DNA from: Atrichornis clamosus
Lineage: Eukaryota > Chordata > Aves > Passeriformes > Menuridae
Assembly: GCA_013400975.1 (NCBI GenBank)
Contig: WBMZ01008949.1
Span: forward strand, 99,827-163,826
Length of the DNA stretch: 64,000 nucleotides
Direction: 5' to 3'
How positions within the stretch are numbered: the first letter of the stretch is position 1; every line of letters starts with the position of its first letter. The notes under the pieces were generated by a model. The model saw nothing but the letters and a program-made list of their open reading frames with translations. It searched no databases and was not told the DNA's origin. The translations under genes were made by a program, and so were the position numbers. Below are positions 38,162-64,000 of this stretch, in pieces.

Positions 38162-38322
38162 CAGGGTGCCCAGGGAGGTGGTGGAGTCCCCATCCCTGGA
38201 GGGATTGAAGACATGCAGATGTGGCACCCGAGGACATGGTTTATTGGTGGCCTTGGCAGTACTGGGGGAATGGTTGGACTTGATCTTAAAGATCTTTTGC
38301 AATCTGAAGGAGTCTATGATTT
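38162..38322 (+). mobile_element. CR1 LINE 3' end fragment
   Basis: The stretch beginning GGTGCCCAGGGAGGTGGTGG, through CCCATCCCTGGAGGGATT, GATGTGGCACCCGAGGACAT and GGTTGGACTTGATCTTAAAG to TCTATGATTT, is the familiar avian CR1 3' untranslated end in sense orientation. It is 5'-truncated, as most CR1 copies are. It is moderately diverged from the common consensus, consistent with an old insertion. Confidence 0.93.
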
Positions 38323-41300
38323 GTTTGCTTTTTTTTAATTAATATGGGTAAGATTAGAATTCTGATTTCTGTGTATATCAGTCTTGATTTCAGCTTGATA
38401 ATTCTTGTGTCGGCCAGAGGTGGTTTCATTTTTCTTAAGGGTATTACTTTTAAATATTAGTGGCAGGTCAAAAATATTTAAAGTATTAAAATATAATATA
38501 CATATTTAATATCTAAGTAAGTAGAATAGTGTAGCCCTTTTCACACAGAAAATGCTCTACTAACATAATGAATAGCTTGACATTTATTTCTTTCTGCTAC
38601 TATGAGCTATAGGATATTTTTGATCATAGAATTAGTCCACCTTAACAGTCTGCCTTAAAAGGATGAGATTATTCAGTTTATTCAGGCTGTATCTCTGCAA
38701 AGGGAAAACACCTTAACAAAGAATGGTTTGTTGCTGACCTGCAGCTGGTTATGGTATTTCATCTGAAAGCCTATTTAAGTCCTTAATAGTAACATTTATT
38801 CCCTCTCTCTCAGAGGAGTATTTTACAAACAAAATTAATTAACAATCGAGGACAGCCAATTTTGTGCTATAGTTTAGGCAGACAGTCATCCAAAAGGGGT
38901 GTTGGCAGTAATAATAATCATTATCCCAAAGCATGGAGAGGTCTCCTGCCTCTGATGAGATCCCTGTAAGCTCTCACCCTGGGTGCATGTACAGCACAGA
39001 CAACAGGGAACTGCTGGCAGGAAAGCAAAGGCTGTTGCAGGGGGCTTGTGTACTGATAGTGGAAATAGCCCATGAATAACCTCTGACTCAAATTATCCAC
39101 CTCTGATCTCTGGAGACTTCACCCAGTTCATCCATACTTCCATTAAAAAGATGACTGACATGCTTGTGAGGCTTTTTCTTTAACTTTTCAGAGCTGATCC
39201 TTCTACACTGAGTGGAAATACACATTTGCAAATGATTCAGATTGACTTGACTTCAGAACTGCTCCGAGCTCAGATCTTCTGCCCTGTCTAGTTCTTTCTT
39301 TTCCTGCTTCTGTCTTGATGCAGTTAAGTGGAAGTGGGGAACAGTGAAGTATTAGGAGTTCTGTAGTTCCTTTATACCAGCAACATGGACTGTGTTTAAG
39401 AAATTAGTCAGGCATTTAGGAACTGCTAATCCTTCTTGTGAAGAATACAAGGCTTGTTTCTTCGAAGGAATTTCTCACTCAAGAGCCCATGACATAGCTC
39501 AGTTTTACCTTCTAAATGCTCTTGCAGCAAGACAAAAAAAGCAAAAAATGGTGTTTAATGTAATTTTCTTTCCTTCCTGCCAATTTTTCTTGGGTTTTGT
39601 GATGGCATTGTTATGATAGATAATATATGGCTGCTCTTTGAACAACTAGTAATAGTCCCAGTGGTTATTAATAATGATAACAAAGAGAAATCCAACTGTT
39701 CAAGAAGCTTAACAGCTCACTCAGTTTAGAAATAATTTCAGTTCAATTATCATGGGCTTGGGAAACAGACACAAAGCAGGAAGCTTCCTCCAAATTACCA
39801 GATAAATTCTTCCCGTAAGTATCACAGTTTTCCCTGTCACTGTAGGTTATACATCGTAATATGTAACAGCAAGAAACCCACAACATCACATACAGTGACA
39901 GTTGATTTCTCCCCTGCATTTACATACAAAAAAAGTAGTGTTTGCAAAAGAAATAAGAAAAACAATGATACAGGTAAGTTAACTAACCCCCAGATTTCTA
40001 AATAATGACCCTTCATTCCTCGTGTGACCCTGTTTCAAGTGAAAGTCAAAATTCTGGCAGTAGACATTATATAACTAGATTTACTTTATACCAGAATTAC
40101 AGAATTGAAGCTCCTTTACCTTATGTAACACTTATTTTAGCTTATCTTTAACTGTGACTTGGAAGTCATTCTAGGAGCTCCTTAAGCTTTTTTTGTCAGT
40201 GCACTACAAAGGAAAATCAAGATGAAACTGCACCTCCTCTACATTGTGCTTAAACCAAGAGTGCCCCCGTGAGGATTTTTAAAAAAATATAGCTGCATAG
40301 GAGTAGAGAGCTCGAGGGTGACTGTTCAACCACAAGGTAAATTAAACTTCGTACTTTTATCTACAAATAAGGCCGAGAAAGTTGCATGTGATATTTCTAC
40401 AGTTTTTTTATTAGGCTGATGTGGATTCACACAAGCCTTGTTGCTTCCAAACGCATCTGTAATTTTGGCTAAACCTAAAGCTATGTAATTAAAATGCCCA
40501 CCTCCCAAAAGCAATACGAATATCTATCAAATCTTGAACAAAAATAGCAGTGCTGGTTTGCAGTAAAGAGCAACACAAAAATGCTTTGATTCCAAAGATG
40601 AAAATGGAGGAAAAAAACCTCAGAAATTTTTGCAGGTAAGAAGGATTTCAGAAATAAACAAGATGTATTGTGATACACCAGATCATGAGGAGAAAAGGAG
40701 AAAGCACATCAAAACAAAAGTTTTCTGACATGGAAAAAGCACAGGAGGAGCAGCACATGAGAACTGCTGAAAGTGGTGTGTATAAAATCTCATAAGAGAA
40801 CTGCTGATTTGAAAATCTAGAGTTGCTTCTGTTACAGGATGTGCCCACATCGGGGAATGGAACAAATTAATTGTACTGAGCTCAGTTACTGCTTATTGAA
40901 ACGATCTGAATCCATACATGCAGCAACTGGCAGGGTATCACACATATGCTTCTGCTACCAAGTAGGGATTTGAAGGCCTGCTAAGTTGGTACTTTCATAC
41001 TGATGCCTCAGAGCTGTACTTTACCTTGCAGTGCTCCAGGTGCTTTACCCCGAGTCTGCCTCCTCAGCAACCCAGGCAGTTTGCTCTGGGATCTGCTGTC
41101 ACCATTAGAGAGAGCCCTTTGTACTTACAGGACTTGCATTAGACTTAAAGAGCCTTATGCAAGAGACTGGCTGCTGAGGAGAAGCAAGTGCTGAAGTGGG
41201 CCCTGATAACAAATCTCTCAGCCCTTTTATCTGCCAGCTCTCAACTCCTATGCACACCCATAGATCCAGACCTGCAACAGAAATCTGGGTTTGTTGGCAT

Positions 41301-44300
41301 TTATCTTATGACTGTATGCCACCAGCATTTCACTTCACTCAATATGCACCTAAAAAATAGAATCCTTGGCCTGTATATGCCCAGTCATCTGCTCCTAACC
41401 AACCCAAACACCATTCAGCCTTGTCACAAACTGTCACCTTCTCTTTCTGAGCTCCCTGTCCTGACTTCTTAGTGTCAGGCCTCCTCACTCGTGTATTCTG
41501 TGGTGAACAGTGAAGGCCTGGCACAAAACCCCATTGAATTCACAAGTACCTTTTGCTCAAAGACTTATCTCATTCTTTCATGTTGGTTCAGCTTCAGAGT
41601 TTACTACTCTGGAGTTACTTCTCTTTCCCATCCATTATCCCCTCCAGCATTCTGGATTTACAAATAAAAACCCTACCACAGAAAGTGTTCATCTGGCACA
41701 CAGCAAGGAGCTAAACACTTTGTGAGGGTCAGTTTGAATGAATCTATCCTATTATAGATTAGTATACAGCATACAACACCACATGAGACCTTTAGGAGGC
41801 TTTTTCCAAGTAAAAAGTATGGCATTTCATCCATACAAAAGCTTGCAGAACGTATTTTTCTCATATAAAAGTATTCTGGCACAAAAATGCATACAAACAG
41901 CAAGGAACCAGTAATATTAATACCAAACATGCTAAACTCTATTTCAGTGCAAACCATGTGTATTTCTGCAGGGAATGTAAAATTGAATTTCAAGTACAGG
42001 AAGTGCTCTATTACTACTCTGGCACCACAATGCAGAGCTGCTTTGTTGTTTGCTCTGAAATAGTAAGCTAAGCCTGTCCAGCCAAGCAAGGTGTCAGAAA
42101 GGAGTCTTCTGATCCCTAGCTCCAAAATGGATCGTGCTGGTCTCCTGTCAGCTTTCCCAATGAGCACTTTTCCTACTTTATCACAGTGAACGCATTACTG
42201 GTATTAAGGCTCCCAGCAGAGTCTTAAATGTAATTTCCAACCTCCCCCCAACCCCTGTCCTCCATCCAACTCTCCGCATGGCCTCAAGTCCTGCCAGGAT
42301 TTCTGCCAAGAGTGCAAAAGCACGGATTAGCTTCACCCCGAGAGCCTCAGAGCCCTATTTGCCAGCCCACTGTGGGCATATGCAAACCAGCAGAACTCCA
42401 TAAAACCTCGCAGAGAAACATCGTGGCAAACCCCTTCCAACAGATACTGAGCACTGAGGAACCAGTATCAGGGACTGGCTAAGAAAACACCAGAAATGCA
42501 CCACCACCCCGTCAAAATGCCCAACCCCAAGACAATAAAACCCCAAGAGCCCAAACCAACAACAAACAAGGAGTGATAAGCCTTGTCTGCCAAGATCCTC
42601 AAAGCTCCATTTTGGGGACAGCAGTTTATCTCCGAGACTGTCCAGTCAGCCTTTCTCCCTGCAGGCTATTGAAAACAAAAGCTCATGGCTGACTTCTGAC
42701 CCCTTCAGCTGAAAGCAGAGTGGGTTTCAGTCTTCTTGTCTCCAGCAAGTAGAACTGGGACTGGAGAGAAAAGGCCAGGGCAAAAAGCTTTGTGCAGCAA
42801 TAACTTCCCACTGTCTGCCTTCCACTGTTACATTAATTCAAAATTACAATTTTTTGTACTACTCATTTCACCTCATTCCCTTTGTTTTCTACAAAAATCT
42901 GACTAGCCTCCCTGTCCACACCTATGTAAAGAGTGGTGATAAGTTTTATACACTTGCCATACTTGGGAAGTTTTGCAAGGTTAAAAAAGCCTGAGCAAGA
43001 TATACAGGGGGTGAAGTAAGTCCTATGCAATGACAACACAGCCCCCAGCTCCGAGCTCTGCTGTGAGGTAATCCATGATACAGTTACAGAGTAACCCACT
43101 GTTACACACAGCATCATTTGATAATGAAAATTATATAAAAGCATAGTTGCCAACTTGTTTTTTTTTTTAAAATCATAACATTAAAGCACAAGTAAAAATC
43201 CCATAGTCCACAAATACAAACTACTTAATAAATAACTCATGGTACTTTCATAAAAATCAACTATGAAAAGTTACACAGAGCTTAATGAAAACCATGCACG
43301 CACTGGAATTCTACAGTGTGTCCTCCAAGTAAGAACAGGAGCAGCCCTGCTTATGCTGCTATCATTTAACCTGTTTATAAAGCTGGGAAAAACTTCACTC
43401 TTCATCTCCCAGCTTTTTGTGCCCTCCTGTGGTCACACCTACTGGTGTACCCAGTCATTCAGGGAGGTACTGCCCAGCAGCTCCTCGCTGTGTCCAACAC
43501 ACCCCAGCTCTCCCTCTCTTCCAAATGGAGCCTCTGGTATGAGCCTGAGCAAATGGCACCTTAGGAAATATAAAGGGAATACCAGAGCAAGGGGGAAGCA
43601 GCACCACAGCAGTACCTCTGTTCTTCCCAGTGCTGCCTGTGGTGGCAAAACCCCTTATTGAGCAGTGCCCCTCAAACCTGCAGATTGCTGGGAAGCCAAT
43701 TGCAGCAGTGATGAGAGTTAATGGGGTGGTGTGAGCAGTCTGCAGTTCATGGGCTTTGCTCAGATCTCAGAACAAGTCACCTGACACCACTCTGTCACCC
43801 TGAACATGGCTTCATCACACCAGTGAGCTGGCACAGAGTCCCTTCTGCACCTGGGAGCCAGATAACACACACTGGAAAATGGGATAAAGTTCTGCTCTCC
43901 AGCACATGTAATCTGCTAATCTAATTTGCATAATTCTTCCAATATCCGACTTGCTACAAATGCTATACATCTGAAAATCGTGAAACAAGACAGATGATGT
44001 TCTATACAAACCATTTCCATCTGTATCTCCACAGAAGTATTTCTTGTACATGCAGTTGATTCCTCTGTTTCAGCAGTAGAAAGCACAGTTTCTGTGAGGC
44101 ACTCCAGTGCATTGTCTTTTGAGGGGTTTGTTGGGGGGGGTTTATAATCAACAATACAATGCAATTAGCCAGAGTTCTTGGGGGCAACTGAAACGTGGGT
44201 AATAAAACTCAGAAATGCAAACTCCAGTTTTTCCCCAGAGCCCCCAGAACCAGCACTTTTGACTGTAACTGCCTTCTTGAAAGCAAAGCCCTGCGGTAAC

Positions 44301-46600
44301 ACTACATGACTCAAGCCAAACTCATGGCCCAAATAAATTCTCGCTTGCACTGTGCAGACGAGGAAACCCCAAGGCTGGGCAGCCTTCAGAGCTCTTCTAG
44401 TCCTTCTCTTCTAGTCCTACTCCTCATATACCCTCAGGTGACACTTCAGTAATCCTAATATTGAAGAGTCCTTTGTAAGGGAAGTTCTGCAAAGAAATTA
44501 AAAATGCATAATTCTCACAGTGGTAAAAACTGAAGAGAAAGTGAAACAAGCTTGTATGGAGAAGTCCTTCTGCTTAGCTTTCATGACACTTGGCTGAAGG
44601 TGTTAGAGACTCAAAAGAGGAAGCTGGGACTTGTGTAGAAAGTCTCTTAAGCTCAAAAACAGAGAAGATCTTTCCCCAAAGTCCATATACAACTTAAGGC
44701 TGTATTTTTTTCTTTTTAAACTTGGACTTGTGGCAACCGTGTTCCCTGACTTTTTCCTATTCTTATTCTGCAACGAGAATGCCCATGCATCTGACAATTT
44801 ATTATTTTACTATTTCTAACCATCTCATACCTTTACTGATACCATTTCATACTCCACGGATGCTGCCTTTCCTGGTTCAGTGAAGCTATCCACTTCCAAA
44901 TAAAGGTCACAGGGCTTTTTCTTTTTCCTTTTTTAACCTGCTCATGGCTGCAGAACTCCATGCCAGAAGAGATTAGAATAACAAAGCTCACAGGCTTCAA
45001 ATCAAACCAAAGACTTCACCTTGCTGTAGTTCATCTTCCATCAATAACAATCAACTGAAATTGGACAGAAAAAATCTAAGTCATTACAAGGCTTTTTAGA
45101 ATTCAAGAGGTGCAGACACCACAGGAAAAATAATGGTAAAAGCACTGCAGCAATTACTAAAATACTACTAAAGTACTCAGTCAATGTGTGTGGAGAAAAT
45201 CCCCATGAAAGGTATATATCGGAATAAATCCTATTGTTGGTAAATAAAGAACAGAATTTGCTTCAGGAAAGTATGTGAAATCAAATGTATGGATAGACTT
45301 TTGGATAAACGTGTAGGTAAAATGTGCACAGTTTGTGGCAAGAATAGAAATGAAAAAAAACCTAAAAGAGGGAAGAAAGAAGTATTCCTGTATGTTTTAT
45401 TACCTCTTATTTCCACAAGCTAGAAAGTGAAAGCATTAGAGGTTGGACACTTGAGATGCTTTTAAGATTAGATAATTTAGCTAAGAAGCATTGTTATATG
45501 AAAAGTAATGGCATATGCTTATTATTAGATAATTATATTAGGAATGGCCTCTCAAGCAGAATGGATTCTAGTGAAACAGCCTTACATTTGTATAAAACCT
45601 TCAAGTCACAAGAGAAAAGACCAGCTTTATAAAATGAGAGAAAATGACCTAAATAGGAAGATCTTTAGAAGTTTCTGCAGGAGCTCAATATCCCTAAGGG
45701 CAGGAAAATGAAGATAATGCACAATTTCTTACTTGACTTTAAGCACTTCTTCAATGTGTCTGCATTGCTCAGAACCAATCTCTCTTCTATTTTAGCTTTG
45801 ACTAAAGTACAGTGAAATCCCTGAAATACAACATATTTAACCAAAAAATCTCCACAATAAAATACTAATCAGTTTGGGTTTACTAGCAATAATTTAACTT
45901 TCAACCTTTTATACAAAAGTCACATTTAATTCTGTCTTTGTACAGAATGAAAAGGCCTTTGCACCACAGGTTTCCAGAAGCTTGAGCTTGAGGTCCTCTT
46001 TAAGGTCAGATTTAAAAAACCAGACTAGAATTTCCTTTAAGAAATAGAATTATTCCCTAAAAAAGAAATCCCTCCCCCAAACTAAAAATGTATAAAAACA
46101 AACTGAAAAAGTTATATTAAGTTTACTAATGTAAAAATATTTAAAACTGTTGCAGTTGTAAGACTGTTACAAATTAGGTGGATGGGAGAATTAAAGCCTA
46201 AACAAAAGAGTTATTAATAATAATACTGTTTAACTGTTCATCTGAGAATTGCACTTTTGCCAATATCCTTTAAATTGCTCAAAATCTACAAAATTATCCA
46301 CACTGAAGGAATTAAAGGTGATGTAAAATCTACCTTTGGCAATAGCTAAAACGTTCATATGCCTCACTTCTTGCCTCTTTTTCATTTATAAAAAGATAAA
46401 TAAATTTATAAATTCAGCAACAGATCAACAATGGCATTCATCAAAAAGCAGTCAGATATTCTCAAGATTTTGGAATTTCACACTTCCTTATTATTGTGCA
46501 TGTGAGTGGAACCCACTGCATATGAAGAGAGTTGGGTACTGACATAAAGAACTCAGTGGAACACAGAAACTGGAAAGGCTTGACAAAATTTGCTTGTCAG

Positions 46601-46672
46601 TGTATGTGTGTGTATATATATTAAAAAATATATTAAATATATATAGATATAAAAATGCACACTATATATATG
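46601..46672. repeat. TG/TA-rich simple repeat
   Basis: A short TGTGTG run passes into imperfect alternating TA for about 70 bases in the intergenic region. Confidence 0.85.
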
Positions 46673-48044
46673 TCAAAATGCCTGAAGTAGGAACTTGCTC
46701 AGAGAAGACAGAAAATTAAGCAATAAATGCTCTTTGTGACTCAGCCAGGGAACATTTCCTGCTCTATCTCTTGTATTATCAACAACTAAAACACAACTCC
46801 AGTGTTTCCCCTGACAGCTACAAACAGAACATGATAATATCAGGCAGTTTCCTTTGAGGTGATAAGATGGATTACAGTGGACAGAACTCCCTTATATTCA
46901 TTACTCTAGCAATTTTTCTTGTAGCTGTGATGAAATGCTTTATATTTTTATGCAACAAATAGAAAGTGAACATACTGTGATACTACTGATGCTCTCAGAC
47001 CACAAAACTGGCTGTAGAAATGGAAGCACTGAAGGTGGAAAGGGAGTTACAGTGACCTGCAAAAGGAAAATCTGAAGTTTTTTCAGTGCAAATTTTTATT
47101 TAAATGACCAGATACTTTTCTGCAGGTCTGAGAGCATAGAATAGTTACCTTTGAGAAAAATTAGTGAGAAAATAAATTATCCTTCACCCAGCACTGAAAT
47201 TTTATGCAGGTAAAATCTCATTAATGGCTACAAGAGGTTTTGTTGAGCAAGAACAAGCCTGGAACTGGAACTAACTAACTTGAACTGCCGTTGTTTGTGG
47301 TCATTAAAATATTTTTTAAAGGATGGAAAAATTTCAAAGAGTTTTAATTATTTTTGGGTTTTTTACTTACCAATGACATGCACCAGTAAGGCAAGCAACC
47401 ATCCACTATTAGGAAAGTAATAAATTTAAAGATTGGAAAAACTTTTCAGTCTGTCAGCAGTGTAAGAGATGAGGATGGTGAGAGAAATTATCTTAATTTT
47501 ACTGGAGAAAAAGAATGTGCCACCACCACCAGCTCTAAGAAAAACCTAGATAATTGAGTGTTAATGTAAACCTTCTTACCTGTTGTCTTGTAAATGATTT
47601 CCCAATTCTTACACCGTAGGGTATTTACAGTATTACTAAGTCACAAATTACCCATGTTCTTATGAAGGCCTGATGAGTGATTAACATTTTAATTAGACTT
47701 AGAGTACCAGCTACAACAGCTAACAACGAACATGTGAGTTATTGTTTCCTCCACAATGTCACCGCACTCTGGACACGATAAAATAGAGGATAACAGGAAT
47801 TTTCCATCATCCGGGATCATCCTGCACATTTTTATAAAATTTAAATATATGAGCCCAACCTCGACTGTACGGTGAAACTGGGAGTGACAGAAGCGTTGTA
47901 ATAATACCTGGGGATCTCCGGAGGGCACAGGGCCAGCCCAAGTGGCTTCTCATGGCCGTGTCCCGTCGTACCCCGGTTATCCCCAAACACAGGGAAGACG
48001 CAGCCTGTTGCCGTGCTCGATTACTCTCACCTTAACATTGGTAA

Positions 48045-59270
<11,226 letters not shown>

Positions 59271-59730
59271 TTGTAAGAGGCTCATTGCAGACCCCAAGAG
59301 CAGGAGGATGTTTTAGAATAAATTCTCAGTAAGTGAAGGGATTTCCAATCTTGCACGTGGTTTTATAGAACTTGCAGACAAGCAGCTCAGTACTTGGTAA
59401 CTCACTATTCCAAATAACACTGAAACACACCATGAGCACTCGTTTTCCAGAATGCTGGAAACTCCCTGACATTGTTCCACAGCGAGGCCGTGACATCCCT
59501 GCAGAGCACAGCTGTGCTCCAGCCCTGGCCTCAGCCCCCAAAGCCTGGAGAGCAAAAGCAGGGATGGGGAGCTGGGAAAGGAATTCCTATGGCAACAGCT
59601 CTGAGCTAAACATTGTAACTTTTTAATTTTAACAGTGCAGAACTTGGTTCCTTTTATTAGAGCACTATAAACAAATCACTCTTTTTCAGCTGTGCAATGT
59701 AATAAAGTCTGATTTCACAAGGAAGTGCAC
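59271..59730 (+). terminator. CFAP36: CFAP36 3' UTR and candidate polyadenylation signals
   Basis: Two AATAAA hexamers follow the stop, at 59317-59322 and 59701-59706. The second is followed by a TCTGATTT-type stretch. Either could end the message. Which one is used, and how far it lies from any convergent transcript of the PPP4R3B-like locus, cannot be read from sequence. Confidence 0.6.
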
Positions 59731-60602
<872 letters not shown>

Positions 60603-60890
60603 TCAAAAAGCTTTTGAGTTTACTTTGGAAAAATAACTGATTCCTTACCTAGAGCCAAAACATTGTTATAAAGAACAAATGTGAAGCAATCAGATCTATC
60701 CTTAATAAAAGAGCTGAGCTAGAAATAATTATTAAGCTTCCCATAGAAACAGACAATGGACTCAGCAATGTCCCAGTGCTATTTGTGACACTTCCATTGA
60801 CGAGGATGTTGCGATCTTGGAGAGCTGTATTCTGCCTTTTCACCTGAGATGCCACAGATGTGTCAGAGCTGGAGCTGCAGCTGAACTCAC

Positions 60891-61048
60891 CATTCCCATG
60901 AATTCCAACACTGAGTTGAGCAGCTTGTCCCCAGTTCCGTTATCCAACAGAACACTGATAACTGGTTCAAAGAGCTTTCCCTGGATGGTGTAATCGTTAC
61001 AAAATCCATCTTTCAGGCCAATTCTCTTCCTCACAAAGCAAAGAGCAC
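60891..61048 (-). pseudogene. PPP4R3B: PPP4R3B-like exon block f (open but diverged)
   Basis: The acceptor CATACAG is followed by ALCFVRKRIGLKDGF, KLFEPVISVLLDNGT and LLNSVLEFMGM at GTGAGT. The frame is open, but the block is shortened at its end and carries many replacements of otherwise invariant residues. Confidence 0.82.
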
Positions 61049-61281
61049 CTGTATGAAGAAAGGAGTGCAACAACTGGAGCCAGGGCTCCAATCTGCTTCT
61101 CATGGAAAGCACTGAAACATCTGGTGTTACCCAGAGGAAGATGCACCCCCAAACCAAGGGCATTAAAATCTCATTCACATCCCTTAGTGTGAATTCCAAG
61201 TTCAAGTGTACACTGGCACTGGAACACCTTCCCCACAGTGCACACCAAGCCTGGAAGAAGGAAATCACAACAGCTCCATAC

Positions 61282-61420
61282 TCAAGGCCAGAACGGAATT
61301 CCTCGAAACCAGGACTCTTCTCAGCAAATCTGTCAAAAGTGGGTCCTTGTGCTATTCCACACAAAAAGTCAGCAGCTCCAGAATTAAGGCAAGTAGCTGT
61401 GCCATTTGCTAATTACGTGC
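61282..61420 (-). pseudogene. PPP4R3B: PPP4R3B-like exon block e (in-frame TAG codons)
   Basis: The block reads QMAQLLALILELLTF to CVE, then TAG at 61352-61354. It continues with DLLRRVLV and LAL after in-frame losses of roughly five and three codons. A second TAG (61409-61411) stands where the family has Tyr. The 5' limit is uncertain. A GTATGG donor is present at the 3' end. Confidence 0.8.
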
Positions 61421-61681
61421 AAGAAAAATTAATGCCTTAAATTAAGCAAATTTAAGCAAATAAATGATGCACCTTTCAAAAAGCACAGCATGAAGCTCCA
61501 TCAGCATCCAGAGCTGCAGGAAAGGGCTAGAAACTGCTGCCCACAGAACCCCAGTCCCTGGGGGAGCAGCAGTTTTCCACAAGTGCATTCCCAGCTGGCA
61601 TCACAGGCTGATCCCTGTGTCAGTCACTTCCAAACGCACCACAGGCCTAAAAGAGGGAAAGGGAATGAAAATCATCCTTAC

Positions 61682-61782
61682 CTATTTCACACTTGTCTTC
61701 TGATGCACTGGCCAGAAGTGGAGCAGTGAGAACGGGAACACTGGACATAGAAGAAATCCAGGAATGCAAATATTTGTGAATC
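61682..61782 (-). pseudogene. PPP4R3B: PPP4R3B-like exon block d (frame-shifted)
   Basis: The first part reads FLDFFYVQC. About two bases are missing near 61735, and the rest (VLTAPLLASASEDKCE) continues in another frame. The acceptor is TTTGTTAG and the donor GTAAGG. Confidence 0.85.
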
Positions 61783-61892
61783 CTAACAAAAATATCACTT
61801 AATTAAACAGTGGCATTCACGCAGACCTTATAAATAACAGGAGCAGTAACAGAATAAACAGCCTACAAAGAATTCTGCTTCTGTTTTCTTAC

Positions 61893-62017
61893 CTCAGCTG
61901 TGGCCAGCAGATTCCCTGGATTGAGCACAGTACATCCATTAAGTGATCAGCTCCTCCAAATTCAGGATCAGGATCACAGATCATCTGCTCAATGACCACA
62001 TTGATGAGAAACGCATC
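61893..62017 (-). pseudogene. PPP4R3B: PPP4R3B-like exon block c (frame-shifted)
   Basis: The block begins DAFLINVVIEQMICD and continues to LMDVLC, after which a net loss of about 7 bases near 61924 moves the family match (NPGNLLATAE) into another frame. The acceptor TCTGCAG and donor GTAAGA are intact. Confidence 0.88.
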
Positions 62018-62206
62018 CTGCAGAAAAACCCCACAAAATGCCCAAAGAAACCACAAAATAATTAGCTGCAAGAGTATGAATCCCCTAGTTGCTATATTTA
62101 AAAAAAAACTGCGTTGAATAGGAAATGGGGATTTTATTTGGCTGGTTTTTTTCCTGGCTGCCCTAAGACTGGTAAATTCAACAAACTCCAAACCACTTTT
62201 ACTTAC

Positions 62207-62320
62207 ATGGTCCCTCTGCTATGCCTCTTGCATCACAAATTCCTGGACCATGAATGGACAAAAGTCTTCCAGAAAAGACAATGGATCTGTGGCAGATGTA
62301 ACCTGCAGATGAGCCATTCC
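62207..62320 (-). pseudogene. PPP4R3B: PPP4R3B-like exon block b (in-frame TAG)
   Basis: Thirty-eight codons read GMAHLQVTSATD to FVMQEA, then TAG at 62219-62221 where the family has Gln. One codon is missing relative to the family (SAATD has become SATD), and many replacements occur in the first 20 residues. Splice sites TTATTAG and GTAAGT remain. Confidence 0.88.
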
Positions 62321-63555
<1,235 letters not shown>

Positions 63556-63598
63556 TTACAGGTGTATTTGGGTCAGAAAACTCTCTGAAAAAAGGAGA

Positions 63599-63660
63599 AA
63601 AAAGGAGAAGACAGTTATATTTTATANAAAAAGGAGAGGAGAAGACAGTTATATTTTATA
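63599..63660. repeat. Tandem duplication of about 33 bp with an ambiguous base
   Basis: AGAAGACAGTTATATTTTAT occurs twice, about 34 bases apart, separated by an N at 63627 and an A-rich link. The N is the only ambiguous base in the window and shows that the assembly was unsure inside this repeat. Confidence 0.9.
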
Positions 63661-63965
63661 GCAGATTTTGTGTGCTAGCTGCTATGGGCCCTTCTAGAAA
63701 GTGGTATTATTCTAGTTCTGTCTCTTCCAACCTTCACTAACAAAGGAAAGCAAAGGAAAGTAATCACACACAAAAAGAATACATTAATATGTTGGACTTC
63801 ACCTCAGAAAGAAATACAGTCACCCTGTAGCTGCTTTATCACACCTGGAAGGGCTTATTGTCATGTCTGGCCTGAAAGAACAAAATTCCCCCCTTGTTGA
63901 AACAAACTTTTGAACAAACCATTTAAGCATTTGAACATGTTCAAGAATAAATAGAGCTTGTTATT

Positions 63966-64000
63966 TATATATATAAAAATAACATATATATATATATATA
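63966..64000. repeat. TA dinucleotide microsatellite, cut by window edge
   Basis: Imperfect then perfect TA repeats fill the last 35 bases and run off the edge. Confidence 0.9.

Noticed and set aside
41673..42167. 164-codon minus-strand frame in the intergenic region
   Set aside because: No homology, no CpG island or splice-consistent neighbours; best explained as chance.
43263..43661. 132-codon plus-strand frame in the intergenic region
   Set aside because: No recognisable domain or gene context.
60840..61364. 174-codon minus-strand frame as an intact gene
   Set aside because: It strings together two PPP4R3B-like blocks and intervening intron in one accidental frame, and block e itself is read in a different frame where it contains stops.

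Overview
The window is vertebrate, almost certainly avian, nuclear DNA. It holds intron-rich genes with canonical GT-AG splice sites, two CpG-island promoters and CR1 LINE fragments typical of birds. The gene order CCDC88A(-) / CFAP36(+) / PPP4R3B(-) matches the order I recall for human chromosome 2p16. Gene names come from recognising the peptides of spliced exons, and exon ends were read directly from splice sites and checked for phase continuity. No bacterial features, CRISPR array, tRNA or rRNA were seen.

Layout. About 1-30 kb is the 5' part of CCDC88A (girdin) on the minus strand. Ten coding exons (1397-29843) join in frame to give residues 1-345, which cover the N-terminal HOOK domain and the start of the coiled coil. 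The rest of the gene lies beyond the left edge. Its second intron is very long (14.5 kb) and carries an eroded CR1 reverse-transcriptase fragment. A CpG island (about 30.29-31.02 kb) marks the promoter. Directly against its upstream side is a minisatellite (about 31.0-32.18 kb, some 19 units of 48-72 bp) in which nearly every unit carries AATAAA on the plus strand. About 32.3-48.1 kb is intergenic, with one clear CR1 3' end at 38.16 kb and no gene that I can support.

CFAP36 (CCDC104/BARTL1) lies on the plus strand at 48321-59270. Ten exons give a complete 358-residue protein from a CpG-island promoter with a CCAAT box, a GC box and an RFX X-box-like site. CCDC88A and CFAP36 are divergent, about 18 kb apart.

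From 60.4 kb to the right edge the minus strand carries the 3' part of a PPP4R3B (SMEK2) copy at its expected syntenic position. The copy is broken: in-frame stops in two exons, frame-shifting deletions in two others, several in-frame deletions, and no recognisable C-terminal acidic exons before CFAP36. Two exons nevertheless remain clean and open. This unprocessed pseudogene is the most unusual coding observation in the window. The AATAAA minisatellite beside the CCDC88A promoter is the most unusual non-coding one.
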